The position numbers and the translations under genes are program-made. Shown in pieces: positions 30,801 through 37,400 of a stretch of DNA of 64,000 bases. The notes beneath the pieces were generated by a model, which made no database searches, was not told the origin of the DNA, and was given only the letters and a program-made list of their open reading frames with translations. This DNA is from Melitaea cinxia (lineage: Eukaryota > Arthropoda > Insecta > Lepidoptera > Nymphalidae): contig NC_059395.1 of the NCBI RefSeq assembly GCF_905220565.1, positions 11,449,289 through 11,513,288 on the forward strand, in the 5' to 3' direction. How positions within the stretch are numbered: position 1 is the first letter of the stretch; every line of letters starts with the position of its first letter.

Positions 30801-32744
30801 TGAATATGAATGTAATAAAATTTTCCTTGTAAAAATAAATAAGTTTAAAAAAATACATCATAGTCTTCATTCTCAAAAATCTGGTTTGGGATTTTAGTTT
30901 TTTTTTTGTTTGCTTTTTAGTTCAAAGTCCCTAAAGGCAAAAGTTTGCAAACGATTTTGATTAAACCACAGGACACACAATAATGAATACACACATTATT
31001 ATAATATTAACTGTTATTGTGTTATGTTATACTACATTTATTTCACTTACCAAGTTTGACTTCAGCATTGTCTGTCAAGAGTACATTTTGTCCTTTAATA
31101 TCACGGTGTATAACCTTATTGGAGTGTAGATAGCTTAGTCCTCTTAGAATTTCTCTGCAAATGTATGAGATCCATTCTTCTTTCAGTGATTGTCCCTTGG
31201 TTGATTTAACCAAGTCCGTCACAGATCCTAAAATTACATACAATTATTGAGAGTAATTTAACTAAGGAAAAGGGAATAAAATGTTATCAATAATTTTATA
31301 CGCATAGGAAATATACAAAGTATTTTATACATTCTTGAATTCAATGAACATTTAAAAGAATTTTTGTTAGAGTATATTTAAATTTAAAACAATAAAAACT
31401 ATTATGCCCTAGTATTATAACAATTTCACTATATACATCATATATATTAGAATCACGCTATATATATAAGAAATATTGCTGTAGTTAACAAAGTTAAACA
31501 ATTACTAAGAAATAACAATACAATGTAAGACAACAATGAATGATTTATCATTTATTTTTTTATATTATGTATCATGTTCATTTTCCTTGCAATTAATGAG
31601 AGAAAAATTTGCTTTGCCCGGCAGTGGGATATTTACACTGTTGATAAGTTAGTTTGTAACTAAAAATTCTTCTAAGTATTATGTACTAACCAGCACCACA
31701 ATACTCCATGACCAACCACAGTTGATCATCCTTTCCAGGAGGACTTTTCTTGATAAATGCCCCATAATAAGTTGCAATGTTGCGGTGATTAGAATACTTT
31801 TTGAGGACATTGATCTCGAGCTTTATCTCTTCCTCTTCATCCTGTGTGACATCCATAACCTTGATTGCAGCAAGTTGTCCTGTTTTTGTGTGGCGTCCCT
31901 ACAATGTGTGTAAACAAAACAAAGGTTTAAAGACAATACCAACAATAAATAATAATATACAGTGTGTTATGATAGGCAAAATGATGATACTAATTAATGT
32001 AACAGTAAACGTTTAAATTTTATTTTTATGCATCAAAAGTAATTATAATATTTTTTATCATTAATTTTGGGTAATGTCCTGTATATCAGTAATAATTATG
32101 CCTAAATGAAATAATAAAACAAGTTAACATTCAACTAAAACAGATAGACGGCTTCTAATAATTATCTGTAGAATAGTTTTAAAACATGACCCATCTAGGA
32201 GGCTGGCAGATGAAAAATTAATTCTGTTCATTGACACTAATAGCTTCACTTAAATTGTAAAGTTCAAAGCATAAATGAACCCTAATATTCATCATAAAGG
32301 TTAATTTACGGTTCATTATGTATTGTGTGAATTTTAAGCGATTCTTATAAGCAAATTTATATTGAGATAAAATCGTCAAGTAGTAAACATTTTACTAGTA
32401 AATAATAAATGAGATGAGAGACGTACTTACCTTATATACTTGTCCATAGGTGCCATTGCCCACAACTTCTATAAGTTCAAAAATACCAGCCGGGTCCTGA
32501 AATCAAGAATGCACAAGGAATGTATAGATAAAAGCTAATTATAATCCTTATTGAACCCTAACTATGATTCACGCCCTGTGAGATCATTGCTCCCTGATAT
32601 ATATATTTTTTAAACGACATCATCCCTTTTACACAAAATTATAGAATTGGTCAAAAATGTTAAAGTTCAAAAGTTTACCTTTAGTGCACTGAGGTCAATG
32701 TCGTCCAATGAACAATTTACAGACGGTGCCAGTTGATGCGCCAT
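9795..32744 (-). CDS. msn: Misshapen / MAP4K4-TNIK-MINK Ste20-type Ser/Thr kinase (span of spliced CDS)
   Basis: Spliced gene, 21 constitutive exons with continuous phase giving 1062 aa, plus an optional exon (19502-20443). Kinase domain about residues 27-292: glycine loop GNGTYGQV (35-42), catalytic Lys57 in AAIKVMD, HRD 154-156, DFG 174-176, APE 199-201, with the GCK-type activation segment GRRNTFIGTPYWMAPE. The middle (about 300-735) is a low-complexity linker with acidic, proline-rich, Ser-rich and His-rich tracts. From about 735 the citron homology domain begins (SDTPEIRKYKKRFNSEIL...) and runs to the end. In flies Msn acts upstream of JNK and in Hippo/Warts signalling with cytoskeletal roles; the CNH domain binds small GTPases and partners. 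These functions are family knowledge. Length agrees with Drosophila Msn (about 1100 aa). The kinase and CNH look intact. Several linker exons have extreme G/C third positions. Confidence 0.95.
10233..10367 (-). CDS. msn: msn exon 21: CNH domain
   Basis: 45 codons, phase 0 to 0, acceptor TTTACAG|ACC and donor CAG|GTATGT. Contains the conserved CNH stretch NEGVYVNTYGRV. Confidence 0.96.
10408..10486. repeat. (TA)n microsatellite in msn intron
   Basis: About 39 uninterrupted TA dinucleotides between exons 20 and 21. A second short (TA)n tract is at 10800-10824. Confidence 0.98.
10529..10655 (-). CDS. msn: msn exon 20: CNH domain
   Basis: 127 bp entering in phase 2 and leaving in phase 0; T-rich tract TTTTTTTTTAG|GCC acceptor, donor CAT|GTAAGT. 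Encodes PLLVDLTIEEGTRLKVIYGS and DIYIPKH, both CNH signatures. Confidence 0.96.
10880..14270 (+). mobile_element. RTE-type non-LTR retrotransposon, antisense in msn intron 19
   Basis: Lies in the intron between exons 19 and 20, opposite to msn. A non-coding 5' region (to about 11570) is followed by endonuclease C-terminal half, linker, reverse transcriptase and a short 3' end. It abuts a (TA)n tract on the left. Exact ends and target-site duplication are not clear. Frameshifts and stops make it inactive. Confidence 0.8.
11560..14230 (+). pseudogene. Broken EN-RT polyprotein of an RTE-like element
   Basis: The endonuclease part starts mid-domain: the GDFNGWVG motif (11656-11680) and DFVIVDERL/GLDTNHF are present, but the N-terminal EN motifs are missing, pointing to an internal deletion near 11560-11600. 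The frame breaks at about 12250 (stop/shift), at 12560 and near 12950. RT motifs seen are NYRGISLLSVVGKLYARV, QAGFRQGMGCTDQ, AFVDLEKAYDRV, GVRQGCVASPWLFNL and LLYADDQVLLA (YADD near 13402-13420). A stop follows at 13472, and a TAG replaces an expected codon near 13800. The C-terminal part continues to about 14230. Similar to RTE clade elements common in insects; clade from memory. Confidence 0.85.
14361..14703 (-). mobile_element. tRNA-headed SINE, family A copy 1
   Basis: Minus orientation. The head at 14697-14630 has GTTGGCGCAACGGT (A box region) and GGGTTCGATCCCCGC (B box). The body includes CACCTGATAGCGATCGTT and the tail TACATGGGGAAAGAGGCC...GTGGGATATTACAG. Flanked by an imperfect repeat ending aaatagat (14348-14355, 14704-14711). 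Same family at 30377-30726, 63256-63600 and fragments at 38130 and 46085. Confidence 0.85.
14771..14957 (-). CDS. msn: msn exon 19: CNH domain
   Basis: 187 bp, phase 1 to 2. I place the acceptor at GCAAG|TC rather than the earlier ATAG because only this keeps ...IERRNGWINVGELQ in register with the family (VEKKQGW in vertebrates). Includes KYERIKFLVIAL and YAWAPKPYHKFMAFKSF. Donor CACAG|GTATTT. Confidence 0.93.
15044..15259 (-). CDS. msn: msn exon 18: CNH domain
   Basis: 216 bp, phase 1 to 1. Acceptor TGCAG|GAG; donor TTAA|GTGATG, a weak site chosen by phase and alignment. Encodes VNLLIGTENGLMLLDRSGQG and FQQMEVLEGQNILITVSGKK, near-invariant in the family. Confidence 0.93.
15366..15600 (-). 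mobile_element. tRNA-headed SINE, family B copy 1
   Basis: Minus orientation; head at 15598-15525 with GGGTTCGATTCTCACC (B box) and an A-box region near 15580. The body shares AGCATTAAGTTGCTTACTTTAGGAACAG (split here: positions 15390-15417) with the + copy at 42120-42390. Ends in an A/T-rich tail. Confidence 0.8.
15632..15783 (+). repeat. Interspersed repeat family C, copy 1
   Basis: Shares ggcaacgcg..ttgcgatgcttctg, a gcttacca stretch and the end tttgccgacctagt with copies at 21800-22030 (-), 53211-53341 (+) and 61310-61567 (+). Probably a SINE or LINE 3' end. Confidence 0.75.
15837..16221 (-). CDS. msn: msn exon 17: His/Ser-rich linker and start of CNH
   Basis: 385 bp, phase 0 to 1, acceptor TTTCAG|TAT, donor TTTGGG|GTGAGT. 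Starts YRQAIAGG, then a PAPHHHHHPHP histidine tract, Ser/Pro- and Gly-rich sequence, and ends with SDTPEIRKYKKRFNSEIL CAALW, the entry to the CNH domain. Confidence 0.95.
16300..17843. other. msn intron 16, no gene seen
   Basis: AT-rich. A short exon-like stretch with a good donor at about 17298 (minus) is discussed as a finding; its reading frame does not fit the gene. Confidence 0.5.
17844..17966 (-). CDS. msn: msn exon 16: linker
   Basis: 41 codons, phase 0 to 0; acceptor ATCCAG|GGT, donor GAAGAG|GTAACA. Encodes VLPDLLSQAGQPTTPP, resembling the NLPDLVQQ motif of vertebrate MAP4K4. Joins either exon 14 or the optional exon 15 in frame. Confidence 0.92.
18030..19501. other. msn intron, no gene seen
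   Basis: AT-rich. A lone consensus donor (CCAC|GTAAGT, minus, at 18614) follows a CG-rich stretch 18615-18650, but no acceptor or frame supports an exon. Confidence 0.5.
19502..20443 (-). CDS. msn: msn exon 15: large optional in-frame linker exon or alternative first exon
   Basis: 942 bp (314 codons), open throughout, phase 0 on both sides, donor GATCAG|GTAATT. As an internal exon it would use CATCAG|AGG (20443) with a branch-like ACTGAC 20-25 nt upstream; the tract between is not pyrimidine-rich. Alternatively the frame starts at an in-frame ATG at 20461 (MFGKHQ...), giving a kinase-less isoform with linker and CNH. Charged and Ser-rich (LLKDWDFARFFPSK, RRPxR-like basic patches); no domain recognised. 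Since exons 14 and 16 are phase-compatible it can be skipped. Long Drosophila Msn isoforms also exceed the short one by several hundred residues (from memory). Confidence 0.7.
20520..21165. other. msn intron, no gene seen
   Basis: AT-rich DNA; the last ~50 bases before exon 14 are GC-rich and continuous in composition with that exon. Confidence 0.5.
21166..21289 (-). CDS. msn: msn exon 14: linker, extreme GC3
   Basis: 124 bp, phase 2 to 0; acceptor CGTCAG|TCC, donor AAGCGG|GTGAGT. Encodes PEFCYRPGLSAVAEDG and PTPDDDDPLADRTLVKR. All 41 full codons end in G or C. The GC-rich composition continues about 45 bp into the intron past the donor. Confidence 0.9.
21800..22030 (-). repeat. Interspersed repeat family C, copy 2
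   Basis: Reverse-complement relative of 15632-15783 and 61310-61567 (gcgttgcccta / caagcgc, 'gtgatcttctg' region at the far end). Confidence 0.65.
22106..22134. repeat. (GT)n microsatellite next to msn exon 13
   Basis: About 14 GT units directly downstream of the exon 13 donor (on the minus strand, (CA)n starting within 10 nt of the GTGAGC donor). Confidence 0.95.
22143..22272 (-). CDS. msn: msn exon 13: acidic linker, extreme GC3
   Basis: 130 bp, phase 1 to 2; acceptor CTCCAG|GTC, donor CCGCT|GTGAGC. Encodes PPVERSAPEPTFEESDSDSE and VRNDGTLLASDPPKPL; the acidic SDSDSEAEE tract corresponds to the acidic stretch of MAP4K4/TNIK. All 42 full codons end in G or C. Confidence 0.93.
22518..22862 (+). 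repeat. Interspersed repeat family G, copy 1
   Basis: Contains aaaggcctccacaagttcgc near the start and gaaagagggggtggctagat near the end. An internally deleted relative is at 34710-34832. A widespread lepidopteran-type repeat; class not certain. Confidence 0.75.
23257..23353 (-). CDS. msn: msn exon 12: linker
   Basis: 97 bp, phase 0 to 1; acceptor TTTTCAG|GAC. Two donors differ by 6 nt and both keep frame: GTCAAG after ...AATG and the better AAG|GTGACT, which I use. Encodes DLDKLAAQLNELGV, matching the DL-x-LAKEL motif of MAP4K4/TNIK. Confidence 0.92.
23450..23551 (+). repeat. Repeat shared with 3180-3245, ending in a Helitron-like 3' end
   Basis: 23453-23520 matches 3180-3245. It then ends cgcggacgatgccgcgg (hairpin) and gcatagCTAG followed by T, the layout of a Helitron 3' terminus. 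Confidence 0.6.
23727..23747 (-). CDS. msn: msn exon 11: 21-nt microexon
   Basis: CTGCAG|CTA ... GAG|GTAGGT, exactly 7 codons (LPPRRPE), phase 0 to 0. Joined to exon 12 it gives RRPEDLDKLAAQL, which fits the family's RPEDL-x-x-LA context, so I think it is real. Being phase-neutral it could be alternatively spliced. Confidence 0.7.
23760..24580. other. msn intron, no gene seen
   Basis: Very AT-rich sequence between exons 10 and 11; I see nothing supportable. Confidence 0.5.
24580..24690 (+). repeat. Interspersed repeat family D, copy 1
   Basis: Shares 'gcgccagtctcccacag' and the preceding ctcgag/ttcgag-ctag-ttagg pattern with 51403-51500. Confidence 0.7.
24751..24853. repeat. (TA)n tracts with a palindromic centre
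   Basis: Two TA tracts (24751-24775 and 24808-24853) separated by tatacactcttacgttatacg. The sequence agagtgtatata at 24745 mirrors tatatacactctt at 24781, forming a perfect AT-rich hairpin. Confidence 0.9.
24925..25040 (-). repeat. Helitron-like or LINE fragment, minus orientation
   Basis: Ends tatatagat, which reads A|TCTATATA on the minus strand, like the 5' ends of the Helitron-like copies at 37987, 41067 and 56864. Includes the stretch tccgtccgcgcaattttcgt. No 3' end recognised. Confidence 0.45.
25101..25224 (-). CDS. msn: msn exon 10: Ser/Gly/Pro linker, extreme GC3
   Basis: 124 bp, phase 2 to 0; acceptor CTGCAG|GCC, donor CCCATG|GTGCGT. Encodes PLPPTPKSSGSSNSSGSNNG, then PPQRGSHHIFKPM. 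All 41 full codons end in G or C. Confidence 0.92.
25233..25478 (-). other. Open frame just upstream of exon 10, origin unknown
   Basis: 81 codons on the minus strand (…CFVFFVLSLSSACGCTSDNA, then a hydrophobic ELALITVAIGAILAVQVLP segment) ending in TAA directly before the exon 10 acceptor. A mobile-element relic seems likeliest; I do not recognise it and cannot assign a function. Confidence 0.25.
25895..25979 (-). CDS. msn: msn exon 9: linker
   Basis: 85 bp, phase 1 to 2; acceptor TTAATAG|AAC, donor ATATAG|GTAACC. Encodes PGPPARPSIPQRLIVVPDPQ, then AQQPNRY. Confidence 0.9.
26269..26345 (-). CDS. msn: msn exon 8: basic/proline linker
   Basis: 77 bp, phase 2 to 1; acceptor ATTTTAG|AGC, donor ACCAG|GTGAGG. 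Encodes AAAEAQQPQPPPKRNSKREE. Confidence 0.9.
26918..27148 (-). CDS. msn: msn exon 7: post-kinase region, GC3 shift inside the exon
   Basis: 231 bp, phase 2 to 2; acceptor GACAG|AGA, donor GGGCAG|GTGCGT. Encodes PTERQVRIQLKDHIDRCKKR, the acidic YSGSEGEEEDN and TLRRNFQQIQEG. The first third uses mixed codons; from TAC AAG TAC TCG onward every third base is G or C. High GC continues about 35 bp past the donor. Confidence 0.95.
27387..27727 (-). mobile_element. Helitron-like 3' end and adjoining repeat (minus)
   Basis: At 27387-27390 CTAG, followed on the minus strand by T and preceded by a GATACGAAGATC-type hairpin. The inner boundary before exon 6 is not clear. Confidence 0.4.
27727..27855 (-). 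CDS. msn: msn exon 6: kinase C-lobe end
   Basis: 129 bp, phase 2 to 2; acceptor TTCTAG-type (TTTTAG|AAA), donor ATTAG|GTGAGT. Encodes NPPPRLKSKKWAKKFHGFIE and YTEQLLKHPFIR, the last helices of a GCK kinase domain. Confidence 0.97.
28159..28390 (-). CDS. msn: msn exon 5: DFG to helix F/G of the kinase
   Basis: 232 bp, phase 1 to 2; acceptor TTTTTAG|TTG, donor CCAAG|GTAATA. Contains DFG, GRRNTFIGTPYWMAPE, DNRSDLWSLGITALEMAE and PPLCDLHPMRALFLIPR. Confidence 0.97.
28695..28710. repeat. Poly(T) run beside a Helitron-like end
   Basis: An uninterrupted T16 run in the msn intron, 30 bp before CTAG at 28739-28742. Confidence 0.8.
28739..29700 (-). mobile_element. Composite of degraded Helitron-like/LINE fragments
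   Basis: Starts at 28739 with ctagctgtgcctcgcg (a degraded 3' end in minus orientation). It contains ttcggtaaatgggctatcca, also found near 37880 (gataaatgggctacct). Two separate 'aaaatcggt(t/c)cagcca' motifs (29085-29105, 29632-29652) indicate at least two elements. Confidence 0.5.
29701..30209. other. msn intron, no gene seen
   Basis: AT-rich, without recognisable repeats or frames. Confidence 0.5.
30210..30322 (+). repeat. LINE-like 3' tail, family H copy 1
   Basis: gcatg..aataatacgcctcac, aaaaaaggcatggg, gagcccatggacg then an A-rich tail. Copies at 35377-35490 and (degraded) 62486-62551. Confidence 0.7.
30377..30726 (-). mobile_element. tRNA-headed SINE, family A copy 2, with TSD
   Basis: Same family as 14361-14703. 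Exact duplicates aatatagtta at 30367-30376 and 30727-30736 flank it. B box GGGTTTGATCCCCGC at about 30650-30664 (minus) carries one substitution. Confidence 0.88.
31051..31227 (-). CDS. msn: msn exon 4: kinase catalytic loop
   Basis: 177 bp, phase 1 to 1; acceptor TTTTAG|GAT, donor CTTG|GTAAGT. Encodes SVTDLVKSTKGQSLKEEWIS and VIHRDIKGQNVLLT with the catalytic Asp156. Confidence 0.98.
31229..31690. other. msn intron 3, no gene seen
   Basis: AT-rich intron of about 460 bp with no recognisable feature. Confidence 0.6.
31691..31898 (-). CDS. msn: msn exon 3: kinase N-lobe and hinge
   Basis: 208 bp, phase 0 to 1; acceptor TTGTAG|GGA, donor GCTG|GTTAGT. Contains the ATP-binding Lys57 (AAIKVMDVT), an EEEEIKLEINVLKKYS helix C with its Glu, and the hinge LWLVMEYCGAG. 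Confidence 0.98.
32431..32496 (-). CDS. msn: msn exon 2: glycine-rich loop
   Basis: 22 codons, phase 0 to 0; acceptor TTTCAG|GAC, donor TATAAG|GTAAGT. Encodes DPAGIFELIEVVGNGTYGQV plus YK, containing the P-loop. Confidence 0.98.
32679..32744 (-). CDS. msn: msn exon 1: start codon
   Basis: 22 codons, MAHQLAPSVNCSLDDIDLSA plus LK, donor CTAAAG|GTAAAC. The LDDIDLSALKDPAGIFELIE junction with exon 2 matches the N-terminus of MAP4K4-family kinases. The ATG is the first in frame after an upstream stop. The transcription start was not identified; 5' UTR lies within 32745 to about 33050. Confidence 0.93.
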
Positions 32745-33079
32745 TTTGAGTATATTGTCACACACGAAGACAAAGCACAAGAACCTTACATCAATACAAA
32801 AAGTAAATAAAAACTTTTAAATTACAACATTAGGATGGAAAGTGCTAAGAATTTATTCTTTTGCGTATGAATGATTTATAAAACACATTGTTTACAATTA
32901 AATTTACAGTAAATTACAGATACACAATTTATATGCCGCACACACACCCGGCAGGGATGCCAGTAGATGAAATTACAATCTACCAATTTTATAACCAATT
33001 CTACTATAGACTATACAAAAATGTTTATCGAAATGCAGATAAATAGATGTTTTTAATTATGTAAAAAGTAAACGAAAAT

Positions 33080-34708
33080 TTAAAAATAACTATCCGAAAA
33101 TCATGTTTTACGAGAATAAAAACCTTCTAAACGAGGCAGATATTAATCTGGCTTTTAACAATTTCTTCGGAAAAATATTTCAAAAACCGTTACTTAAGTA
33201 TGAGTTTCCTTCCTATACTTATTAAAAATCAATAAATACGTTAACTGACATTACTGTGGATATGTAAACGGTATACAAATATTTATCGGCCTTAGATGTA
33301 ACAAGAGGGGGTTCTGATAAAATTCCACCATCTTTTATTGTGCAATGTGCAGATATTCTTGCCTACCCATTAAGTATACTTTATAACAAATCTTTTATAG
33401 AATATATAGTTCCGTCTGTTTGGAAACAAGCTTACATTGTACGAATACACAAAAATGAGTTAAAAACAAAAATTGAAAACTATAAACCGATTTCGATCCT
33501 AAATACGTTTGGTAAGGGTTCAAGAAAAAATTGTTTACGGGGCTTTGTATCCTATTGTTTTAACAGATATTCCGCAGGAGCAGCACGGGTTCGCTAAGGG
33601 TCGTTCTACTCTCACCAATCTATCGGTCTTCACAAATGAAACATGATTGATCGCTTTCAGGTTGATGTAATTTATATAGACTAAAAATGTCTTCGATCGC
33701 GTGGATCATGTCATACTTCTTCAGAAGCTATTATATTTAGGTATTTGTGGAGACTTGCATCAGTGGTTCAAATCTTATATTACCAATCGATCTCAAGCAG
33801 TTGTCGTTGGCAGTAGCAAATCTAATTATATTATGATTGATTCCGGGGTTCCTCAGGGATCGTTGTTTAGGCCTTTGTTGTACTCTATATACATATATAA
33901 TTTAGGCAATTGTATCCAGAACTCTAAATTCATCGTCAATCGAAAATCAATCGTCAATCGAAGACTGCTTATTACTTCAAGATGATTTATATAGACTAAG
34001 CAAATATTGTAGGGAAAACCGTATAACTACAAATGTAAGTAAACGCATTCACATTACTTTTTCACGCAATAAAACCGACTATTGTGGTACCTACCAATTT
34101 GAAGCTGCTACAATCAAGAAGGTTTCTTCTGTTGTAGACCTGGGCGTCACGTTGGACCAAAAAATGACTTTCTTAGCACACATAGACCGCATACGAGATA
34201 AAAGCTATAAAGCCCTGGGATTTGTGATGCGGGTCTCGAGAGAATTTAATAACATAAATACAATAAAATTGCTTTATTTTTGTTACGTTCGAAGTCTTCT
34301 GGATTATTGTTCTTCCGCATGGAATCCCCAGTATGTAACATATGTTCAGGTTTTGGAAAAAATTCAACGTAAATTTGTTCAATATTTACATTTTCGCACT
34401 GGACATAGGGATTCGAAGTATGATACCTCGTGTGCTCATTATAAAATTACCACCTTGGAAGATCGCCGTAACGTAGCAGATATGATGTTATGTTGATATG
34501 TTACAGTTTTATACTCCTAGCAGATGTTCCAGGTACCCGAATCTCTTTCATTTTCCCCGTTGTGGCTCAAACTATAGCTGGAATTCAGTAAGATGTCGAT
34601 TGCCACGACAGTATAACAAGTTGTTTTCTGAGATTGACCTTTTTTCCACATCTAGAAGTTCCTTTAAAAGGGCTGTAATAGAGAAACTTGCTAGCACATA
34701 TGAATAAT
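33080..34708 (+). pseudogene. Decayed jockey/CR1-like non-LTR reverse transcriptase
   Basis: Pieces in several frames, in order: NEADINLAFNNFFGKIFQ (about 33135), SALDVTRGGSDKIPPSF (33285), NYKPISIL (33480), HGFAKGRSTLTNL (33585), a degraded DxKNVFDRVDH (33675-33710), SGVPQGSLFRPLLYSIY (33842-33890), a lost YADD segment near 33950, then VVDLGVTLDQKMTF and ALGFVMRVSREF in the C-terminal part (34130-34260). At least three frameshifts and several stops. No RNase H follows, unlike 3691-5570. Lies head-to-head with msn, about 340 bp from its start codon. Confidence 0.85.
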
Positions 34709-34709
34709 C

Positions 34710-34832
34710 TCATCATTACAGCCTATACAGTCCACTGCTGGACATAGGCCTCCACAAGTTTACGCCAAAAATAACGTGAACGAGAGGGGGTAGCTAAATT
34801 CTTTAGTGCCGTAGCCACACAGCACACATGAA
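34710..34832 (+). repeat. Repeat family G, copy 2 (internally deleted)
   Basis: aggcctccacaagtttacgcc joins directly to gagagggggtagctaaattc, skipping about 190 bp present in 22518-22862. It directly follows the LINE remnant and may be its 3' end. Confidence 0.75.
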
Positions 34833-35376
34833 TAATCTAGACAGTCACTTATCCATACCCACACCCACTTACATACAAATACAGAGGCATACACACTCAC
34901 AAAATTACACATACACATCTACGCATTATTGACCATGGATATTTAACATTTTATATATTTCTAATTTTTATTGTAACTTTGTTTTACTACCTCAACTCAA
35001 CTTTGTCTACCTTAACTATAAGGTAAAAAATGGCGCCTCAAAATGGCGATCCATAAAAGGGATGCGAATGTTATTGAGGATGTGCTCACGAAACTGGCGG
35101 CGGGCGCTGTTTTAGAAAAATGAGAGTGGCCGTCGACAATGCGGTAAATTAACAATGAAGAGTCATACAATGTAAAGTATAAAGCATGTAGTGTGTTATA
35201 AAATTAATGGAGGATGTAGAATAAAAAAAAAAAGCAAAAAAAAAACCATAGTCGTAAATAATTATCCTAATTATTAACCTACATAAATATATGTGTATAT
35301 ATAGGTATATATATCTCTCACGGTCAGTTTTGGACTCACCATCGAATTAGAGAAAATAAGCTTAATTCGTAATTTG
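34833..35376. other. Intergenic, no gene seen
   Basis: Contains a CA-rich stretch (34840-34920) and short A-rich runs; no supported feature. Confidence 0.5.
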
Positions 35377-35490
35377 AAGCATGCAATATTGAAAATAATA
35401 CGCCTCAACGCTTGAAAATTAAAATGTAAATAAAAAAGGCATGGGCACTCAAGAGCCTATGGATGTTAAAATTAAAAAAAAAAAAAAAAC
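35377..35490 (+). repeat. LINE-like 3' tail, family H copy 2
   Basis: Same order of blocks as 30210-30322 (aataatacgcctcaacg, aaaaaaggcatgggc, gagcctatggatg), ending in an A-rich tail at 35475-35490. Confidence 0.75.
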
Positions 35491-35589
35491 TATAAGGTAA
35501 AATCCGAAATTGGCTTTTGTTTGGATGATCTGTATTGCTTTAAGAAACATAAAATGTAGCTGTGGATTTTTGTACAAATAAATAAATCA

Positions 35590-35930
35590 TTGCAGAATTA
35601 CAGGACTGAAGAACTGCAGCACAGCAGCTCTGCAGCACAGCAGCTCTGCAACACAGCAGCACTGCAGCACAACAGCATTGCATCACAGCAGCACTGCGGC
35701 ACAGCAGCACTGCGGCGCAGCAGCACTGCGGTGCAGCAGCACAGTTGCTCTGAAGCACTGCGGCACAGCAGCACTGCGGCACAGCAGCACAGTTGCTCTG
35801 AAGCATAGAAGCTCAGCAGCACAGCAGCTCCGCAGCATTACAGCACAGCAGACTGCAGAACAGCAGCACTGTAGCACAGCAGCTCTGTAGCACAGCAGCA
35901 CTGCAGCACAGCAGCATAGCAAATTCGTTT
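35590..35930. repeat. 16-bp CAG-rich minisatellite
   Basis: About 20 diverged copies of AGCAGCACTGCGGCAC and variants (AGCAGCTCTGCAGCAC, AGCAGCACAGTTGCTC). It opens frames on both strands (Ser/Ala/Gln/His or Cys/Ala/Val-rich), which are artefacts of the 3n+1 repeat. Sharp edges in otherwise AT-rich DNA. Confidence 0.97.
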
Positions 35931-36091
35931 ATATAAAGTGTTTAAAATATGAAATTGAACAAAGTGCATCTATTAATAAAAAAAAGTAAGAAAGAATTGG
36001 AAAAACTTCTTTAATAATAATTAATTATTCAAAGTAATTATTAAAGCAATTCGTGCAAAATTATTTCCTAACCATTCTAAAATATCAATCA

Positions 36092-36548
36092 TTGTGTTTG
36101 CTGGTAAACGAAAAAAACCGACTTCAATTACATCGACAAGTAATACAACGTAGGTAGACGAAAAAATAGTCAAGTAAATATGCGTTATCAAAGATCAGAT
36201 GAGATACTCAAAAAGTTGTAATCAGATCTCGATGAAATTTAAATATGACCACATGATAAACATCGGTTTTCGATTAAATTAAAAATCATCAAAATTGGTA
36301 CACCCAGTAAAAACTTGTGCGGATTTTCAAAGGTTTCTCTTGATTTCTATGGGATTCCATCATCAGATTCTGGTTTCCTTATCATACCACTACACTTACC
36401 ACACTTAAAATATCTCCTTTCCAACAAAAAAATAATTATCAAAATCGGTTCATAAACGACGAAGTTATCCTCGAACATAGATAAAAAATATATATATGTA
36501 AGCGGTCAAATTGAGTAACCTTCTCCTTTTTTGAAGTCGGTTAAAAAT
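36092..36548 (+). repeat. Repeat family F, copy 1 (right-facing)
   Basis: Begins attgtgtttgctggtaaacg..., continues accgacttcaattacatcg, cgtaggtagacgaaaaaata, and ends ttttgaagtcggttaaaaa. Inverted copy at 36612-37232; interrupted copy at 47206-49420. Confidence 0.8.
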
Positions 36549-36611
36549 GCACAACGTACATATTCAAGTTTTCACTTTTGCGACAATCCCGGAGTGCAAC
36601 CCGACAACCCA

Positions 36612-37232
36612 TTGCTTTTTTAACCGACTTCCAAAAAAGGAGGAGGTTCTCAATTCGACTGTATTTTTTTTTTTTTTTTTTATGTATGTTACCTCAAAAC
36701 TTTTGACCGGGTAGACCGATTCGACAAATTTTGTTTTAATCGAAAGGTGGTGTGTGCCAATTGGTCCCATTTAAATTTATTTGAGATCTAACAACTACTT
36801 TTCGAGTTATATATAATAATGCGTTTTTACTTGACGCTTTTTTCGTCGACCTACGTTGTATTATACCGCATAACTTTCTACTGGATGTACCGATTTTGAT
36901 AATTCTTTTTTTGTTGGAAAGGGGATATCCCAGGTTTGGTACCATGATAAGGAAACCAGGATCTGATGATGGGATCCCAGATAAATCGAGGGAAACTCTC
37001 GAAAATCCGCAATAACTTTTTACTGGGTGTACTGATTTTGATAATTTTTAATTTAATCGAAAGCTGATATTTATCATGTGGTCACATATAAATTTTATTG
37101 AGATCTGATAACTACTTTTTGAGTAATCTTTGATAACGCGTAGTTGCTTGACTATTTTTTCGTCGATCTATGTTGTATTACTTGTCGATGTAATTGAAGT
37201 CGGTTTTTTTTCGTTTGTGAGCAAACACAATT
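36612..37232 (-). repeat. Repeat family F, copy 2 (inverted)
   Basis: Reverse-complement relative of copy 1: starts ttaaccgacttccaaaaaag, ends gaagtcggttttttttcgtt then gagcaaacacaat. Together they make a ~1.1-kb imperfect palindrome with a ~60-bp centre. Contains a T20-like tract at 36664-36681. Confidence 0.8.
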
Positions 37233-37400
37233 ATGTTGTATTTTTTTATAATTTTGCATATGCTGTTAATTGTTATCTCAGATTATACATACTCTTTTGA
37301 TGTCAACTCTGATCTGTTTGGTTTATGTATTATGTTTCTATTACTTTAAATTTGGAATGTCAGTTTTATTTGTTCACATTGAATTATGTCATATCTGACA

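Noticed and set aside
35540..35922. Cys/Ala- and Ser/Gln-rich frames on both strands
   Set aside because: Products of the 16-bp minisatellite, whose unit is not a multiple of three and so opens every frame.
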